The notes: generated by a model from the sequence alone, not told the origin. A DNA stretch of 64,000 nucleotides from Novosphingobium sp. MD-1 (GCF_001014975.1 NZ_BBXA01000029.1:310001-374000); one strand, 5' to 3'; shown: positions 46,982 to 56,770, numbered from the stretch's first letter. Program-made: numbers and translations.

Positions 46982-48427
46982 TCAGGCGGCTTCCTTGCGC
47001 CGGCGCAGGAAGTCGAAGAACTCCACGCCTTCGCGCAGACGGCGCTTCATCATGTCCCAATCGCGGATCATTTCGCCCATGATTGCGCCGATCTTGCGCG
47101 GGCGGAAGTAGAAGCGCTTGTAGAACTCCTCCACCTTGTCGAAGATCACGCTTGCCGGAAGGTGCGGATAGCTGAGCTGCGCGATCTGGTTGCCGCCGTC
47201 GGTCAGCAGGTGATCGCTGCCGTCGAACCAGCCGTTCTCGGTCGCCTGCTTGTAGAGGAACGTGCCGGGATAGGGCGCCGCCAGGCTGACCTGGATGGTG
47301 TGGGGGTTCAGCTCGATCGCGTAGCGGATCGTCTCCTCGATCGTCTCCAGCGTCTCGCCCGGCAGGCCGAGGATGAAGGTGCCGTGGATGGTCAGGCCAA
47401 GGGCGTGGGCGTCCTTGGTGAATTGCCGCGCCACGTCGGTGCGCAGGCCCTTCTTGATGTTGTGCAGGATCTTCTGGTTGCCGCTTTCATAGCCGACCAG
47501 CAGTACGCGGCATCCGCCTTCCTTCATCGCCTTCAGCACCGGCTGGGGCACGTTCGCCTTGGCGTTGCAGCCCCAGGTGATGTCGAAGCCCTTCTGGCCA
47601 AAGCCGAGCTTGGCCAGCTCGCCCGACAGCTCGACCACGAAATCGTGCGCGTCGGCCAGGGTATCGTCGTCGAAGAAGATCTCCTTCACCTCGGGCATTT
47701 CCCTGAGGATGTATTTCACCTCCTCGATCACCTTGGGCACGGTGCGGTGGCGATAGCGGTGGCCGCTGATCGTCTGCGGCCACAGGCAGAAGGTGCAGCG
47801 GCTCTTGCACCCGCGCCCGGTGTAGAAGCTGACATAGGGGTGGCGCTGGTAGCCGCCGTAATACTTGGTCAGGTCCAGATCACGCCGGTAGATCGGGGAG
47901 ACCATGGGCAGCACGTCCATGTCCTCGATCATCTCGCGGTCCTTGTTGCGGATGAACGCACCGTCCGGCCCGCGCCAGGTGATGCCATCGACTTCGGCAA
48001 GCGGCTTGCCCTGCGCGATCTCCACGATCGTGAAATCGTATTCCTCGCGCGCGACGAAATCGATGTCGGCGCTGGCGGCCAGGCTCTTGTCCGGCTCGAC
48101 CGCGACCTTGGCGCCGACGAAGCCGATCACGATCTTGGGATTGCGCTGCTTGATCAGCGCGGCGGTGCGGATGTCCTGGTTGAAGCTGGGCGTGGAGGTG
48201 TGGAGGATGACCAGATCGCGTTCGTCGAATTCGTGCGCGATGTCTTCCCAGGACTGGTCGTGCGCCGGGGCGTCGATCAGCTTCGATCCTTCGACCATCG
48301 CCGCCGGCTGGGCCAGCCAGGTGGGATACCAGAAGCTCTTGACCTCGCGCTTCATCTGGTAGCGCGCGCCCGCGCCCCCGTCATAACCATCGAAAGAGGG
48401 GGCCTGGAGGAAGAGGGTACGCATCAT
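46982..48427 (-). CDS. hpnJ: Hopanoid radical SAM protein HpnJ
   Basis: B12-binding-type radical SAM enzyme; in the known pathway it rearranges the glucosamine head group into the cyclitol ether. The N-terminal half resembles a cobalamin-binding domain without the classic DxHxxG. The radical SAM Cys motif is RGCKSRCTFCLWP, and the later segment is HGTFILGLPGETLETIEETI. From ATG 48427 it has 481 residues; the start overlaps the end of hpnI. Assignment rests on motifs and on its place between hpnI and hpnK. Confidence 0.93.
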   Translation of the reverse strand: MMRTLFLQAPSFDGYDGGAGARYQMKREVKSFWYPTWLAQPAAMVEGSKLIDAPAHDQSWEDIAHEFDERDLVILHTSTPSFNQDIRTAALIKQRNPKIVIGFVGAKVAVEPDKSLAASADIDFVAREEYDFTIVEIAQGKPLAEVDGITWRGPDGAFIRNKDREMIEDMDVLPMVSPIYRRDLDLTKYYGGYQRHPYVSFYTGRGCKSRCTFCLWPQTISGHRYRHRTVPKVIEEVKYILREMPEVKEIFFDDDTLADAHDFVVELSGELAKLGFGQKGFDITWGCNAKANVPQPVLKAMKEGGCRVLLVGYESGNQKILHNIKKGLRTDVARQFTKDAHALGLTIHGTFILGLPGETLETIEETIRYAIELNPHTIQVSLAAPYPGTFLYKQATENGWFDGSDHLLTDGGNQIAQLSYPHLPASVIFDKVEEFYKRFYFRPRKIGAIMGEMIRDWDMMKRRLREGVEFFDFLRRRKEAA

Positions 48428-48429
48428 GG

Positions 48430-49587
48430 TCAAGTCATCTCCGAGGGCGCTGCGACGCGCCCGTTGTCGAGCATTGTAAGTTCTGTTCCGCGCCAATCAA
48501 CCGAGCGGACGAAGAAGCTGGCGACGAACACGGCGAAGCTGATGCCGTCGCGCAACGGTAGCGTCCACAGCGGAGCGGTCGGCTCGCCGGCGTGACGATC
48601 GACCACCCGGACCGTCGCCACCCGCACTGCCAGCGCAGCCAGCGTGATGGCAAGCCCGTAATTGGGGTGAAAGGCCATTCCGGCCAGCGCCATGGGCAAC
48701 GGAATGCCGATGAACGATCCGGCATAGCCCGCCGGCGATACCCCGCGCACCGTGGCGGCCCAGCGCAGTTCGTGCTTCCACAGCTGCGCGAATGCGGTTT
48801 CGGTGGAAGCGTGGACCAGCAGCAGCGGCGGGACGGCGATGGCAAGCCCGCGCGCCCGCACCGCCTGCCCGATGGCGTGATCGTCGGCCAGCACATCGGC
48901 AAAAGCCGTGAACCCGCCGATCGCGTCGAGCGTCTCGCGCCGGAACGCGATGGTGGAGCCCATGCAGGGATCGGCCAGCCCGCGCGTCTTGGCGAAGACC
49001 AGACCGACCAGGAACTGATAACTTGGCCCCGCCGAGGCAAGGCGCGACCAGAATCCGGCATCGCCGCGCCCGCGATAGAGGCAGGTGACCGCGCCGGTGC
49101 CCGGTTGATCGAGTGCGGCCAGTACCTGCGCGATATAGTCGCGCGCCACCGCCATGTCGCTGTCGCTCAGGATCAGGACGTCGTGCGCGGCCTGCCGCAT
49201 CATGTTGATCATGTTGCCGACCTTGCCGTTAGAGCCGTGCGGCGTTCCGTCGATCACCAGATCGATACGGGCGGTGGGATAGCGCCGTTGCAGGGCGCGG
49301 ACGGCTGCGATGGCGGGATCGTCGGCCCTTTGCACCCCGAACAGCACCTGCACCGGTCCCTCGTGATCCTGTTCCAGGAAGGTGGCGAGGTTTTCGGCCA
49401 GCTTCGGTTCGGCGCCGTAGAGCGGCTTCAGCAGCGTGACCGGCGTGGCGCGGGGCGAGGCGGGCGAGCGCTGGACCAGAAAACGCGCCAGCACCCGCGT
49501 CGCGAAGGCCATGTAGGCCGTGCCGATCGTGGCGAGCGCCAGCAGCACCCAGCCAGTGGCCGAAAGGAGGAGCGCGACTCCGGGCAT
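48430..49587 (-). CDS. hpnI: Hopanoid glycosyltransferase HpnI
   Basis: Family 2 membrane glycosyltransferase; HpnI adds N-acetylglucosamine to bacteriohopanetetrol. N-terminal helix (about 5-28), then VTLLKPLYGAEPKLAENLATFLEQ, the acidic DVLILSDSDMAV (D-x-D) and the acceptor-site HELRWAATVRG. Two to three C-terminal helices follow. 385 residues. First gene of the minus-strand arm; it diverges from hpnA across about 180 bp that must hold both promoters. Confidence 0.92.
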   Translation of the reverse strand: MPGVALLLSATGWVLLALATIGTAYMAFATRVLARFLVQRSPASPRATPVTLLKPLYGAEPKLAENLATFLEQDHEGPVQVLFGVQRADDPAIAAVRALQRRYPTARIDLVIDGTPHGSNGKVGNMINMMRQAAHDVLILSDSDMAVARDYIAQVLAALDQPGTGAVTCLYRGRGDAGFWSRLASAGPSYQFLVGLVFAKTRGLADPCMGSTIAFRRETLDAIGGFTAFADVLADDHAIGQAVRARGLAIAVPPLLLVHASTETAFAQLWKHELRWAATVRGVSPAGYAGSFIGIPLPMALAGMAFHPNYGLAITLAALAVRVATVRVVDRHAGEPTAPLWTLPLRDGISFAVFVASFFVRSVDWRGTELTMLDNGRVAAPSEMT

Positions 49588-49720
49588 AAGCGGGCTCCCT
49601 AGCCGTTCGGCCCGGCGCTGGCGACCCCGGCGAAAGCCCGATCCTGCCCCTAGCGACGAAATATACGGAAAGCGCGCGCCGGGGGCTTGCCTCTACGGCT
49701 TGCCGCCATATGGAGGGGCC

Positions 49721-49771
49721 ATGCTGGCAGCGAGCGAGATACGGACGATGCCATGGTGGGCGAAGCCATGA
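49721..49771 (+). CDS. Possible 16-codon leader ORF coupled to hpnA
   Basis: GGAGGGG (49712-49718) sits at ideal distance before ATG 49721. The frame encodes MLAASEIRTMPWWAKP and its TGA overlaps the hpnA ATG (ATGA at 49768). The hpnA start itself has only a weak ribosome site. This arrangement suggests that ribosomes enter at the leader and pass to hpnA. It could also be chance; there is no homology evidence for so short a peptide. Confidence 0.4.
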   Translation: MLAASEIRTMPWWAKP

Positions 49772-50772
49772 GCGATTCACGCGGTCTGGTTCTGGTAACC
49801 GGCGTCTCGGGATTTGTCGGCTCGGCCGTGGCGCGCGCGCTCGCGGCGGAGGGCTGGCAGGTGCGGGGCCTCGTCCGCGCCACCAGCCCCCGCGCCAACC
49901 TCGCGGATTTTCCGGGCGAACTGGTGGAAGGCGATGCGCGGGACGCAGCCAGCATGGCGCGCGCGCTGACCGGCGCGGGCACGCTGTTTCATGTCGCCGC
50001 CGATTACCGCCTTTGGGCGCCCGATCCCGAGGAAATCGTCCGCAACAACCTCAACAGCACCGGCACCGTGATGCGCGCGGCGCAGGCGGCGGGGGTCGGC
50101 CGGATCGTCTATACCAGCAGCGTCGCCACGCTGAAGCCGTCGCATGATGGCCCGGTGGACGAACGCCACGCCGCCGCGCCCGACGAAGCCGTGGGCGCCT
50201 ACAAGCGCAGCAAGGTCGTGGCCGAACGGCTGGTCGAACGCATGGTGACCGAGGAAGGGCTGCCCGCCGTGATCGTCCAGCCATCGACGCCGATCGGCCC
50301 GCGCGACGTCAAGCCCACGCCCACCGGCCGCGTGATCGTGGAGGCCGCCAACGGCAAAATGCCGGCGTTCGTCGATTCCGGGCTGAACCTGGTCCATGTC
50401 GATGACGTGGCGGCGGGGCATCTTCTGGCGCTGGCCAGGGGGCGGATCGGGGAACGCTATATCCTGGGCGGCGAGGACGTGATGCTGGGCGACATGCTGG
50501 CGGAGATCGCCCGGCAGGTGGGCCGCAAGGCTCCGAAAGTCCGCCTGCCGCGCGGGCCGCTCTATCCGCTGGCCTGGGCGAACGAGGCGTTGTGCCGGCT
50601 GACCGGGCGTTCCGACCCGTTCCTGACGCTCGATTCGCTGCGCATGTCGCGCTACCGGATGTTCTTCTCGTCGGCGAAGGCGGAGGCCGAACTTGGCTAT
50701 CGCGCGCGGCCATGGCAGGGCGCGATCGGCGACGCGATCGCATGGTTCCGGCAGGCGGGCATGATCCGATGA
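49768..50772 (+). CDS. hpnA: Hopanoid-associated sugar epimerase HpnA
   Basis: NAD(P)-dependent extended short-chain dehydrogenase/sugar epimerase-like protein. The Rossmann motif is VLVTGVSGFVGSAVARAL at the N-terminus. The Tyr-x3-Lys catalytic pair is in VGAYKRSKVVAERLV, with a preceding YTSSVATL. 334 residues from ATG 49768. First gene of the plus-strand hopanoid run; the stop overlaps hpnB (ATGA). The substrate of HpnA has not been shown, to my knowledge. Confidence 0.93.
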   Translation: MSDSRGLVLVTGVSGFVGSAVARALAAEGWQVRGLVRATSPRANLADFPGELVEGDARDAASMARALTGAGTLFHVAADYRLWAPDPEEIVRNNLNSTGTVMRAAQAAGVGRIVYTSSVATLKPSHDGPVDERHAAAPDEAVGAYKRSKVVAERLVERMVTEEGLPAVIVQPSTPIGPRDVKPTPTGRVIVEAANGKMPAFVDSGLNLVHVDDVAAGHLLALARGRIGERYILGGEDVMLGDMLAEIARQVGRKAPKVRLPRGPLYPLAWANEALCRLTGRSDPFLTLDSLRMSRYRMFFSSAKAEAELGYRARPWQGAIGDAIAWFRQAGMIR

Positions 50773-51899
50773 CGGCGCTGATCCTGGGCGGCCTGTCGCT
50801 GGCGATCTGGCTGGGCCTGATCTTCGCGCACCATGGCTTCTGGCTCACGCGCGAACGCGATACGCTGGGGATGCCGGCGGAACCGGCGGTGTGGCCCGAT
50901 GTCGTCGCCGTGGTGCCCGCGCGGGACGAGGCGGACGTGATCGCCCGGTCGATCGGCAGTCTGGTGGCGCAGGACTATCCGGGGCGTTTCCGCGTGATCC
51001 TGGTCGACGATTCGAGCAGCGACGGCACCGGCGATATCGCCCGCGCGCTGGGTTCCGACCGACTGGAAGTGCTGACCGGCGCGCCGCTGGCCAAAGGCTG
51101 GACCGGCAAGCTCTGGGCCGTATCGCAGGGCGTGGCACGCGCCGGGGCTTCTCCGACCTATCTCTGGCTGACCGACGCCGATATCGAACACGCGCCCGAT
51201 ACGCTGCGGATGCTGGTGACGCGGGGGGAAGCAGGGCGGCTGGCGCTGGTCACGCTGATGGCCAAGCTGCGGTGCGAGGGGCTGGCCGAACGGATGCTGG
51301 TGCCGGCCTTCGTGTTCTTCTTCCAGATGCTCTATCCCTTTGGCCGCGTGAACCGGCCGACCGGGCAGGGCGCGGCGGCGGGCGGCTGCATGCTGGTGCG
51401 GCGCGAGGCGCTGGAGGCCGCGGGCGGCATCGCCGCGATCCGGGGCGCGCTGATCGACGATTGCACGCTGGGCGCGCTGCTCAAGAAGCAGGGGCCGGTC
51501 TGGCTGGGGCTGACTGATCGCTCGCGCAGCATTCGCCCCTATGACGGGTTCGAGCCGATCGCGGCGATGATCTCGCGCTCCGCCTACGCGCAACTGCACT
51601 ATTCGCCGGTGCTGCTGGCGGGCACCATTGCCGGGCTGGCGCTGGTCTATGGCGTGCCGCCAGCCTTGGCGCTGTTGGCGCATGGCCTGCCGCGCGGACT
51701 GGGTCTGGCGGCCTGGGGATTGATGGCGCTGTCGTTCCAGCCGATGCTCCGCTTCTACCGGCGCAGCCCGCTGTGGGGGCTTGCCTTGCCCGCGATCGCG
51801 GCGTTTTACGCGGCATGCACGGTGCTTTCGGCCTGGCAGCATGGCCGGGGGCGTGGTGGAATGTGGAAAGGGCGCGCTCAGGCCGCTACGGGAACGTGA
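50769..51899 (+). CDS. hpnB: Hopene-associated glycosyltransferase HpnB
   Basis: Family 2 membrane glycosyltransferase. N-terminal helix, then VVAVVPARDEADVIARSIGSL, VILVDDSSSDGTGDIAR, the D-x-D of YLWLTDADIEHAP and the GQGAAAGGCMLVRREALEAAGG segment. C-terminal helices anchor it. 376 residues. It is coupled at both ends (ATGA with hpnA, TGATG with hpnC). Its product is not established. Confidence 0.92.
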   Translation: MTALILGGLSLAIWLGLIFAHHGFWLTRERDTLGMPAEPAVWPDVVAVVPARDEADVIARSIGSLVAQDYPGRFRVILVDDSSSDGTGDIARALGSDRLEVLTGAPLAKGWTGKLWAVSQGVARAGASPTYLWLTDADIEHAPDTLRMLVTRGEAGRLALVTLMAKLRCEGLAERMLVPAFVFFFQMLYPFGRVNRPTGQGAAAGGCMLVRREALEAAGGIAAIRGALIDDCTLGALLKKQGPVWLGLTDRSRSIRPYDGFEPIAAMISRSAYAQLHYSPVLLAGTIAGLALVYGVPPALALLAHGLPRGLGLAAWGLMALSFQPMLRFYRRSPLWGLALPAIAAFYAACTVLSAWQHGRGRGGMWKGRAQAATGT

Positions 51900-52720
51900 T
51901 GGACAACACCGGCCTCGCTTCGGGCAAGGGGCATCGCGACGAGAACTTTCCCGTCGCCAGCCTGCTCATCAAACCGGAATACCGCCCGCCGGTGATGGCG
52001 TATTACCGCTTCGCGCGCGCGGCGGACGACGTGGCCGATCATCCGACGGCGAGCGCCGACGAGAAGCTGGCGCGGCTGGCGCGGCTACGCGCCGGGCTGG
52101 ACGGGGAGGGTGCGCCCGAAGCCATGGCGCTGCGCGCGGTGATGGCGGAGCGGTCGATCGACCCGGTCAACGCGCACGATCTGCTCAACGCCTTCGAACG
52201 CGACGTGACGGTCAACCGCTATGCCGACTGGGACGATCTGATCGGCTATTGCCGCTATTCGGCGATGCCCGTCGGGCGCTTCGTGCTGGACGTGCATGGC
52301 GAAAGCCGGGCGACATGGGCGGCCAACGATGCGCTGTGCGCGGCCTTGCAGATCGTCAACCACCTGCAGGACTGCGGGAAGGATTACCGCACGATCGACC
52401 GGGTCTATATCCCGCTCGACACCGGTCTGAGAGTCGAGGATCTGGCGGCAGACCGGGCCAGTGCGGAACTGCGCGCGATCATCGCCGGGCTAGCGCGGCG
52501 CACGCGCGGGCTGCTCGATCAGGCGGCGGGCTTTTCCGCAATGATTCGTGATCGCCGGCTGGCGGCAGAAGTGGCCGTCATTCATAGGCTTGCCCGCGAT
52601 CTTTGTGATCGTCTCGAACAGCGCGATCCGCTGAGCGAGCGGGTCCACCACGGCAAGGCCGAAGCGCTGTTCCTGGCGCTGGGCGCGGCGATCCCCACGC
52701 TGTTCCGGCGGGCGGCATGA
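51899..52720 (+). CDS. hpnC: Hydroxysqualene synthase HpnC
   Basis: Squalene/phytoene synthase family; converts presqualene diphosphate to hydroxysqualene. First Asp-rich motif in FARAADDVADHP, then CRYSAMPVGRFVLDVHG, second motif in IVNHLQDCGKDYRTIDRVYIP. 273 residues from ATG 51899. The order hpnC-hpnD-hpnE is the standard bacterial squalene route. Confidence 0.95.
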   Translation: MDNTGLASGKGHRDENFPVASLLIKPEYRPPVMAYYRFARAADDVADHPTASADEKLARLARLRAGLDGEGAPEAMALRAVMAERSIDPVNAHDLLNAFERDVTVNRYADWDDLIGYCRYSAMPVGRFVLDVHGESRATWAANDALCAALQIVNHLQDCGKDYRTIDRVYIPLDTGLRVEDLAADRASAELRAIIAGLARRTRGLLDQAAGFSAMIRDRRLAAEVAVIHRLARDLCDRLEQRDPLSERVHHGKAEALFLALGAAIPTLFRRAA

Positions 52721-53559
52721 GCGATAGCGCCGTCAATACCGTGCCCGCAGCACCGGCAGCCGCGCGCAGTTCGTTCTACGCGGGGATGCGCGTGCTGCCC
52801 AAGGCCGAGCGCGAGGCGATGTACGCGGTCTATGACTTCTGCCGGATCGTGGACGACATCGCCGACGACCAGCAGGGTGACCGGGCGGCGCGCAGGATGC
52901 AGCTCGACCGGTGGCGGCGCGATCTCGACGCGCTCTATGCCGGCGGCGATGCCGGGCAGGCGGCGTTCCTGGCCGAACCGGTGCGGCGCTTTGCGCTGGA
53001 GCGGGCGGACTTCGAGGCGGTGATCGACGGCATGGCGACCGATGTCGACCACGATGTCCGCTGGCCGACGGAAGCCGAGCTTGATCTTTATTGTGACCGG
53101 GTGGCGTCGGCGGTGGGGCGGCTCTCGGTCCATATCTTCGGCATGGAGCGCGAACCAGGCGTGGCGCTGGCGCACCACCTTGGCCGGGCGCTGCAACTGA
53201 CCAACATCCTGCGCGATATCGACGAGGATGCGGCGATCGGCCGCGTCTATATTCCCGCAGAAGCGTTGGCTGAAGCGGGGATCGTGCCCGAAACGCCGCT
53301 GCAGGTCGCCGCCGATCCGCGCATGGATGTGGCCGCGCGGCGCGTGGCGGCGCGGGCGCACCGGCATTACCGCGAGGCGGCGGCCCTGCTGGCGACCAGG
53401 CCGAAAGGGCACCTGATCGCGCCGCGCCTGATGGAACACGCCTATGCGGGCGTGCTGCGGCGGATGGAGCGCGTGGGCTGGGCACCGCCGCGCCGGCGCG
53501 TGCGGACGAACAAGCTGGCGGTCGTCTGGACCGTGCTGCGCCTGCTGGTGACGGGATGA
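52717..53559 (+). CDS. hpnD: Presqualene diphosphate synthase HpnD
   Basis: Condenses two farnesyl diphosphates to presqualene diphosphate. Squalene synthase fold with first Asp motif YDFCRIVDDIADD, mid motif CDRVASAVGRLSVHIFG, and second motif LTNILRDIDEDAAIGRVYIP. 280 residues; overlaps hpnC and hpnE by 4 bp each. Confidence 0.95.
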   Translation: MSDSAVNTVPAAPAAARSSFYAGMRVLPKAEREAMYAVYDFCRIVDDIADDQQGDRAARRMQLDRWRRDLDALYAGGDAGQAAFLAEPVRRFALERADFEAVIDGMATDVDHDVRWPTEAELDLYCDRVASAVGRLSVHIFGMEREPGVALAHHLGRALQLTNILRDIDEDAAIGRVYIPAEALAEAGIVPETPLQVAADPRMDVAARRVAARAHRHYREAAALLATRPKGHLIAPRLMEHAYAGVLRRMERVGWAPPRRRVRTNKLAVVWTVLRLLVTG

Positions 53560-54812
53560 GCGCGCGCAAGGCGATCGTCGCCGGGGCCGGGCTGGCGGGC
53601 CTGTCCGCCGCCGTGCGGCTGGCGGAAGCCGGCTTTGCCGTGCGCATCGCGGATTCGGCGGCGCAGGCCGGCGGGCGCTGCCGGTCCTATCACGATCCGC
53701 AGCTGGGGCTGACGATCGACAACGGCAACCACCTTGTCCTTGCCGGCAACACCGCGGTCGCGCGGTTTCGGGCGACGGTCGGTGCGCGTGAGCCGCTGGC
53801 CGGGCCGGCGCAGGCGGATTTCGCCTTCGCGGACCTTGCCACGGGCGAGCGCTGGACGATCCGCATCAACGATGGTGCGATGCCGTGGTGGGTGCTGGCG
53901 AAGAACCGGCGCGTGCCGGGGACGGGGCCGTCCGATTATCTCGCGCTTGCCCGCCTGCTTTCGGGCAAGGCGGAGCAGACGGTGGGTGAGCGCGTGCCGG
54001 TCAGCGGCGCCTTGTGGGAGCGCCTGCTCGAACCGGTGCTGCTGGCGGTGCTCAACACCGATCCCGCGATCGGATCGGCGCGGCTGACCGCCGGCGTCGT
54101 GCGCGAATCGCTGGCGCGCGGGGGCAAGGCCAGCCTGCCGCGCATCGCAGAACCGACCCTGGCGGCGGCGTTCATCGATCCGGCGACGGTGTGGCTTGCA
54201 GAGCGCGGCGCGCCGGTTGCGCTGGGGCGCCGGTTGCGAACCATCGTGACGGAAGGTGACCGTGTCGTCGCGCTCGACTGGGGCAACGGGCCGGAATCGG
54301 TCGGCAAGGATGAAACCGTGGTGCTCGCCGTGCCGCCCTGGGTGGCGCGCACGTTGCTGCCCGGGATCGACACGCCCGACGCTTTCCACGCGATCGTCAA
54401 CGCGCATTTCGCCTTGTCGCCGCCGCCGGGCGCGCCGCCGATGCTGGGCCTGCTGGGCGCGACGGCGCAGTGGCTGTTCGCCTTTCCCGATCGCATTTCG
54501 GTGACCGTTTCGGCCGCCGACGCCATCGTCGATAAGGATCGCGAGGAGTTGGCCCGGCGCTTCTGGGACGAAATCCAGCGCGCCTATGGCTTTGCCGCGC
54601 CCTTGCCGAAATGGCAGATCGTCAAGGAAAAGCGCGCGACCTTTTCCGCCACGCCCGCGCAGGACGCCAAGCGTCCTCCGGCGCGGACCCGCTGGACCAA
54701 CCTGTTCCTGGCCGGTGACTGGACGCAGACCGGCCTGCCCGCGACGATCGAGGGCGCTCTGCGATCCGGCGAGACCGCCGCGCGGCTGGCGGTTGCTGCC
54801 GCGCAACGTTAA
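53556..54812 (+). CDS. hpnE: Hydroxysqualene dehydroxylase HpnE
   Basis: FAD-dependent amine-oxidase-like enzyme that reduces hydroxysqualene to squalene. The N-terminal dinucleotide motif is VAGAGLAGLSAAVRLAEAG. GGRCRSYHDPQLGLTIDNGNHLVL matches the family, and the C-terminal FAD-contact segment is NLFLAGDWTQTGLPATIEGAL. 418 residues. Followed by squalene-hopene cyclase after 10 bp. Confidence 0.95.
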   Translation: MSARKAIVAGAGLAGLSAAVRLAEAGFAVRIADSAAQAGGRCRSYHDPQLGLTIDNGNHLVLAGNTAVARFRATVGAREPLAGPAQADFAFADLATGERWTIRINDGAMPWWVLAKNRRVPGTGPSDYLALARLLSGKAEQTVGERVPVSGALWERLLEPVLLAVLNTDPAIGSARLTAGVVRESLARGGKASLPRIAEPTLAAAFIDPATVWLAERGAPVALGRRLRTIVTEGDRVVALDWGNGPESVGKDETVVLAVPPWVARTLLPGIDTPDAFHAIVNAHFALSPPPGAPPMLGLLGATAQWLFAFPDRISVTVSAADAIVDKDREELARRFWDEIQRAYGFAAPLPKWQIVKEKRATFSATPAQDAKRPPARTRWTNLFLAGDWTQTGLPATIEGALRSGETAARLAVAAAQR

Positions 54813-54822
54813 GAGGACGTCC

Positions 54823-56760
54823 ATGGCAACGCTTTCGACAATGACCGATCCGCTCGCGGCCGTTGACGCGGCGGTGGACCGTGCCGCCTCGGCGCTCTCC
54901 GGTGCGCAGCGCGCCGATGGCCACTGGGTGTTCGAGCTGGAAGCCGATTGCACGATTCCGGCCGAATACGTCCTGCTCCGGCACTACCTTGGCGAGCCGG
55001 TCGCGGAGGAGCTGGAAGCGAAGATCGGCCGCTATCTGCGGCGCACGCAGTCTGACGAGCATCACGGCTGGGGGCTGTTTCACAAGGGCGCGTTCGACGT
55101 CAGCGCCACGGTGAAGGCCTATTACGCGCTCAAGATGATCGGCGATGATCCCGCCGCGCCGCACATGGTGCGGGCGCGCGAGGCTGTGCATAAGGCCGGC
55201 GGGGCGGAGGCGGTCAACGTCTTCACGCGCATCCAGCTTGCCCTGTTCGATGCCGGGCCGTGGTCGGTCGTGCCGACGATGCCGCCCGAACTGATCCTGC
55301 TGCCGCGCTGGTTCCCGATCCATCTGTCCAAGATGTCGTACTGGGCGCGCACGGTGGTCGTGCCCCTGCTGGTGCTGTGCGCGAAGAAGCCGGTGGCGCG
55401 CAACGCCAAGGGCATCAAGGTGGACGAACTCTACACGCGCCGGCCGATCGACCGGAAGACGCAGGCGGCGGACCCCAAGTGGGTGTGGACCAAGAGCTTC
55501 AACGCGCTCGACAAGGTATTGAAGGTGGCCGAGGGGCGTTGGCCCAGAACGCTGCACCAGCGCGCGATCGATACGTGCGCAGCGTGGGTGACCGAGCGGC
55601 TCAACGGCGAGGACGGGCTGGGCGCGATCTACCCCGCCATGGCCAACAGCGTGATGATGTACGACGTGCTGGGCTATCCCGAGGATCACCCGGCGCGGGC
55701 CATCGCCCGCCAGTCGGTCGAGAACCTGCTCGTGATCCATGAGGACGAAGCCTATTGCCAGCCCTGCGTTTCCCCGGTGTGGGATACCGCGCTGGCCGCG
55801 CATGCAATGCTGGAAGCGGGCGGGGCAGACAACGTGGCGCGCGCGGAAGCGGCGCTCGACTGGCTCAAGCCGCGTCAGGTGCTCGACGTGGAAGGCGACT
55901 GGGCGGAGGAGCGCCCCGGCGTGCGGCCTGGCGGGTGGGCGTTCCAGTACAACAACGCGCACTATCCCGACCTCGACGATACGGCCGTGGTGGTGATGGC
56001 GATGGACCGCGCGCAGGTGGCGGACCGGATGCCGATCGATCGCGGCGTGGAATGGACCGTCGGCCTGCAATCGAGGAACGGCGGCTGGGGCGCGTTCGAC
56101 GCGGACAACGACTACGATTACCTCAACAACCTGCCCTTCGCGGACCATGGCGCCTTGCTCGATCCGCCCACGGCCGACGTTTCGGCGCGCTGCGTCTCGA
56201 TGCTGGCCCAACTGGGCGAGCGGCTGGACAGCCCGCGCATGGCTGCCGCGATCGCCTATCTGCGCAAGGAGCAGGAGCCGGAGGGCAGCTGGTTCGGCCG
56301 CTGGGGCGTCAACTATATCTACGGCACGTGGTCGGTGCTGTGCGCGCTCAACGCGGCGGGACTGCCGGCGGACGACCCGGCGGTGGCGCGGGCGGTCGGC
56401 TGGCTCAAGGCGATCCAGAATCCGGACGGCGGCTGGGGCGAGGATTGCGACAGCTATGCGCTCGATCGCAAGGGCCATGTTCCCGCGCCGTCCACCGCTT
56501 CGCAGACCGCCTGGGCGCTGCTGGGCCTGATGGCGGCGGGCGAGGCCGATTCGGAAGCCGTTGAACGCGGCGTGGACTGGCTTGTCGCAAACCAGGAGGC
56601 TGATGGCCTGTGGGGGCAGGAATACTACACCGGCGGGGGTTTCCCGCGCGTGTTCTACCTGCGCTATCACGGATACCCGAAGTATTTCCCGCTGTGGGCC
56701 GTGGCGCGCTATCGCAACCTCAAGCGGTCGAACACGCGGCAGGTGGCGTTCGGCATGTGA
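54823..56760 (+). CDS. shc: Squalene-hopene cyclase
   Basis: Membrane-associated class II terpene cyclase turning squalene into hopene and hopanol. The protonating motif is DLDDTA at residues 383-388, matching DVDDTA of the Alicyclobacillus enzyme. Several QW-type repeats are visible, for example GAQRADGHWVF, SRNGGWGAFDADNDY, GSWFGRWGVNYIYGTW, NPDGGWGEDC and ADGLWGQEYYTG. 645 residues, normal. ATG 54823 is preceded by AGAGGACG. Also named hpnF. Confidence 0.97.
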   Translation: MATLSTMTDPLAAVDAAVDRAASALSGAQRADGHWVFELEADCTIPAEYVLLRHYLGEPVAEELEAKIGRYLRRTQSDEHHGWGLFHKGAFDVSATVKAYYALKMIGDDPAAPHMVRAREAVHKAGGAEAVNVFTRIQLALFDAGPWSVVPTMPPELILLPRWFPIHLSKMSYWARTVVVPLLVLCAKKPVARNAKGIKVDELYTRRPIDRKTQAADPKWVWTKSFNALDKVLKVAEGRWPRTLHQRAIDTCAAWVTERLNGEDGLGAIYPAMANSVMMYDVLGYPEDHPARAIARQSVENLLVIHEDEAYCQPCVSPVWDTALAAHAMLEAGGADNVARAEAALDWLKPRQVLDVEGDWAEERPGVRPGGWAFQYNNAHYPDLDDTAVVVMAMDRAQVADRMPIDRGVEWTVGLQSRNGGWGAFDADNDYDYLNNLPFADHGALLDPPTADVSARCVSMLAQLGERLDSPRMAAAIAYLRKEQEPEGSWFGRWGVNYIYGTWSVLCALNAAGLPADDPAVARAVGWLKAIQNPDGGWGEDCDSYALDRKGHVPAPSTASQTAWALLGLMAAGEADSEAVERGVDWLVANQEADGLWGQEYYTGGGFPRVFYLRYHGYPKYFPLWAVARYRNLKRSNTRQVAFGM

Positions 56761-56770
56761 CCGAGCTGCG

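Noticed and set aside
49622..49646. CCCCGGCGAAAGCCCGATCC, similar to a common dispersed repeat arm
   Set aside because: No inverted partner and only a partial hairpin; may be a remnant but cannot be supported.
49721..49771. Leader with adjacent Trp codons considered as a trp-type attenuator
   Set aside because: There is no room for alternative hairpins or a terminator between the leader and hpnA; the overlap fits translational coupling, not attenuation.
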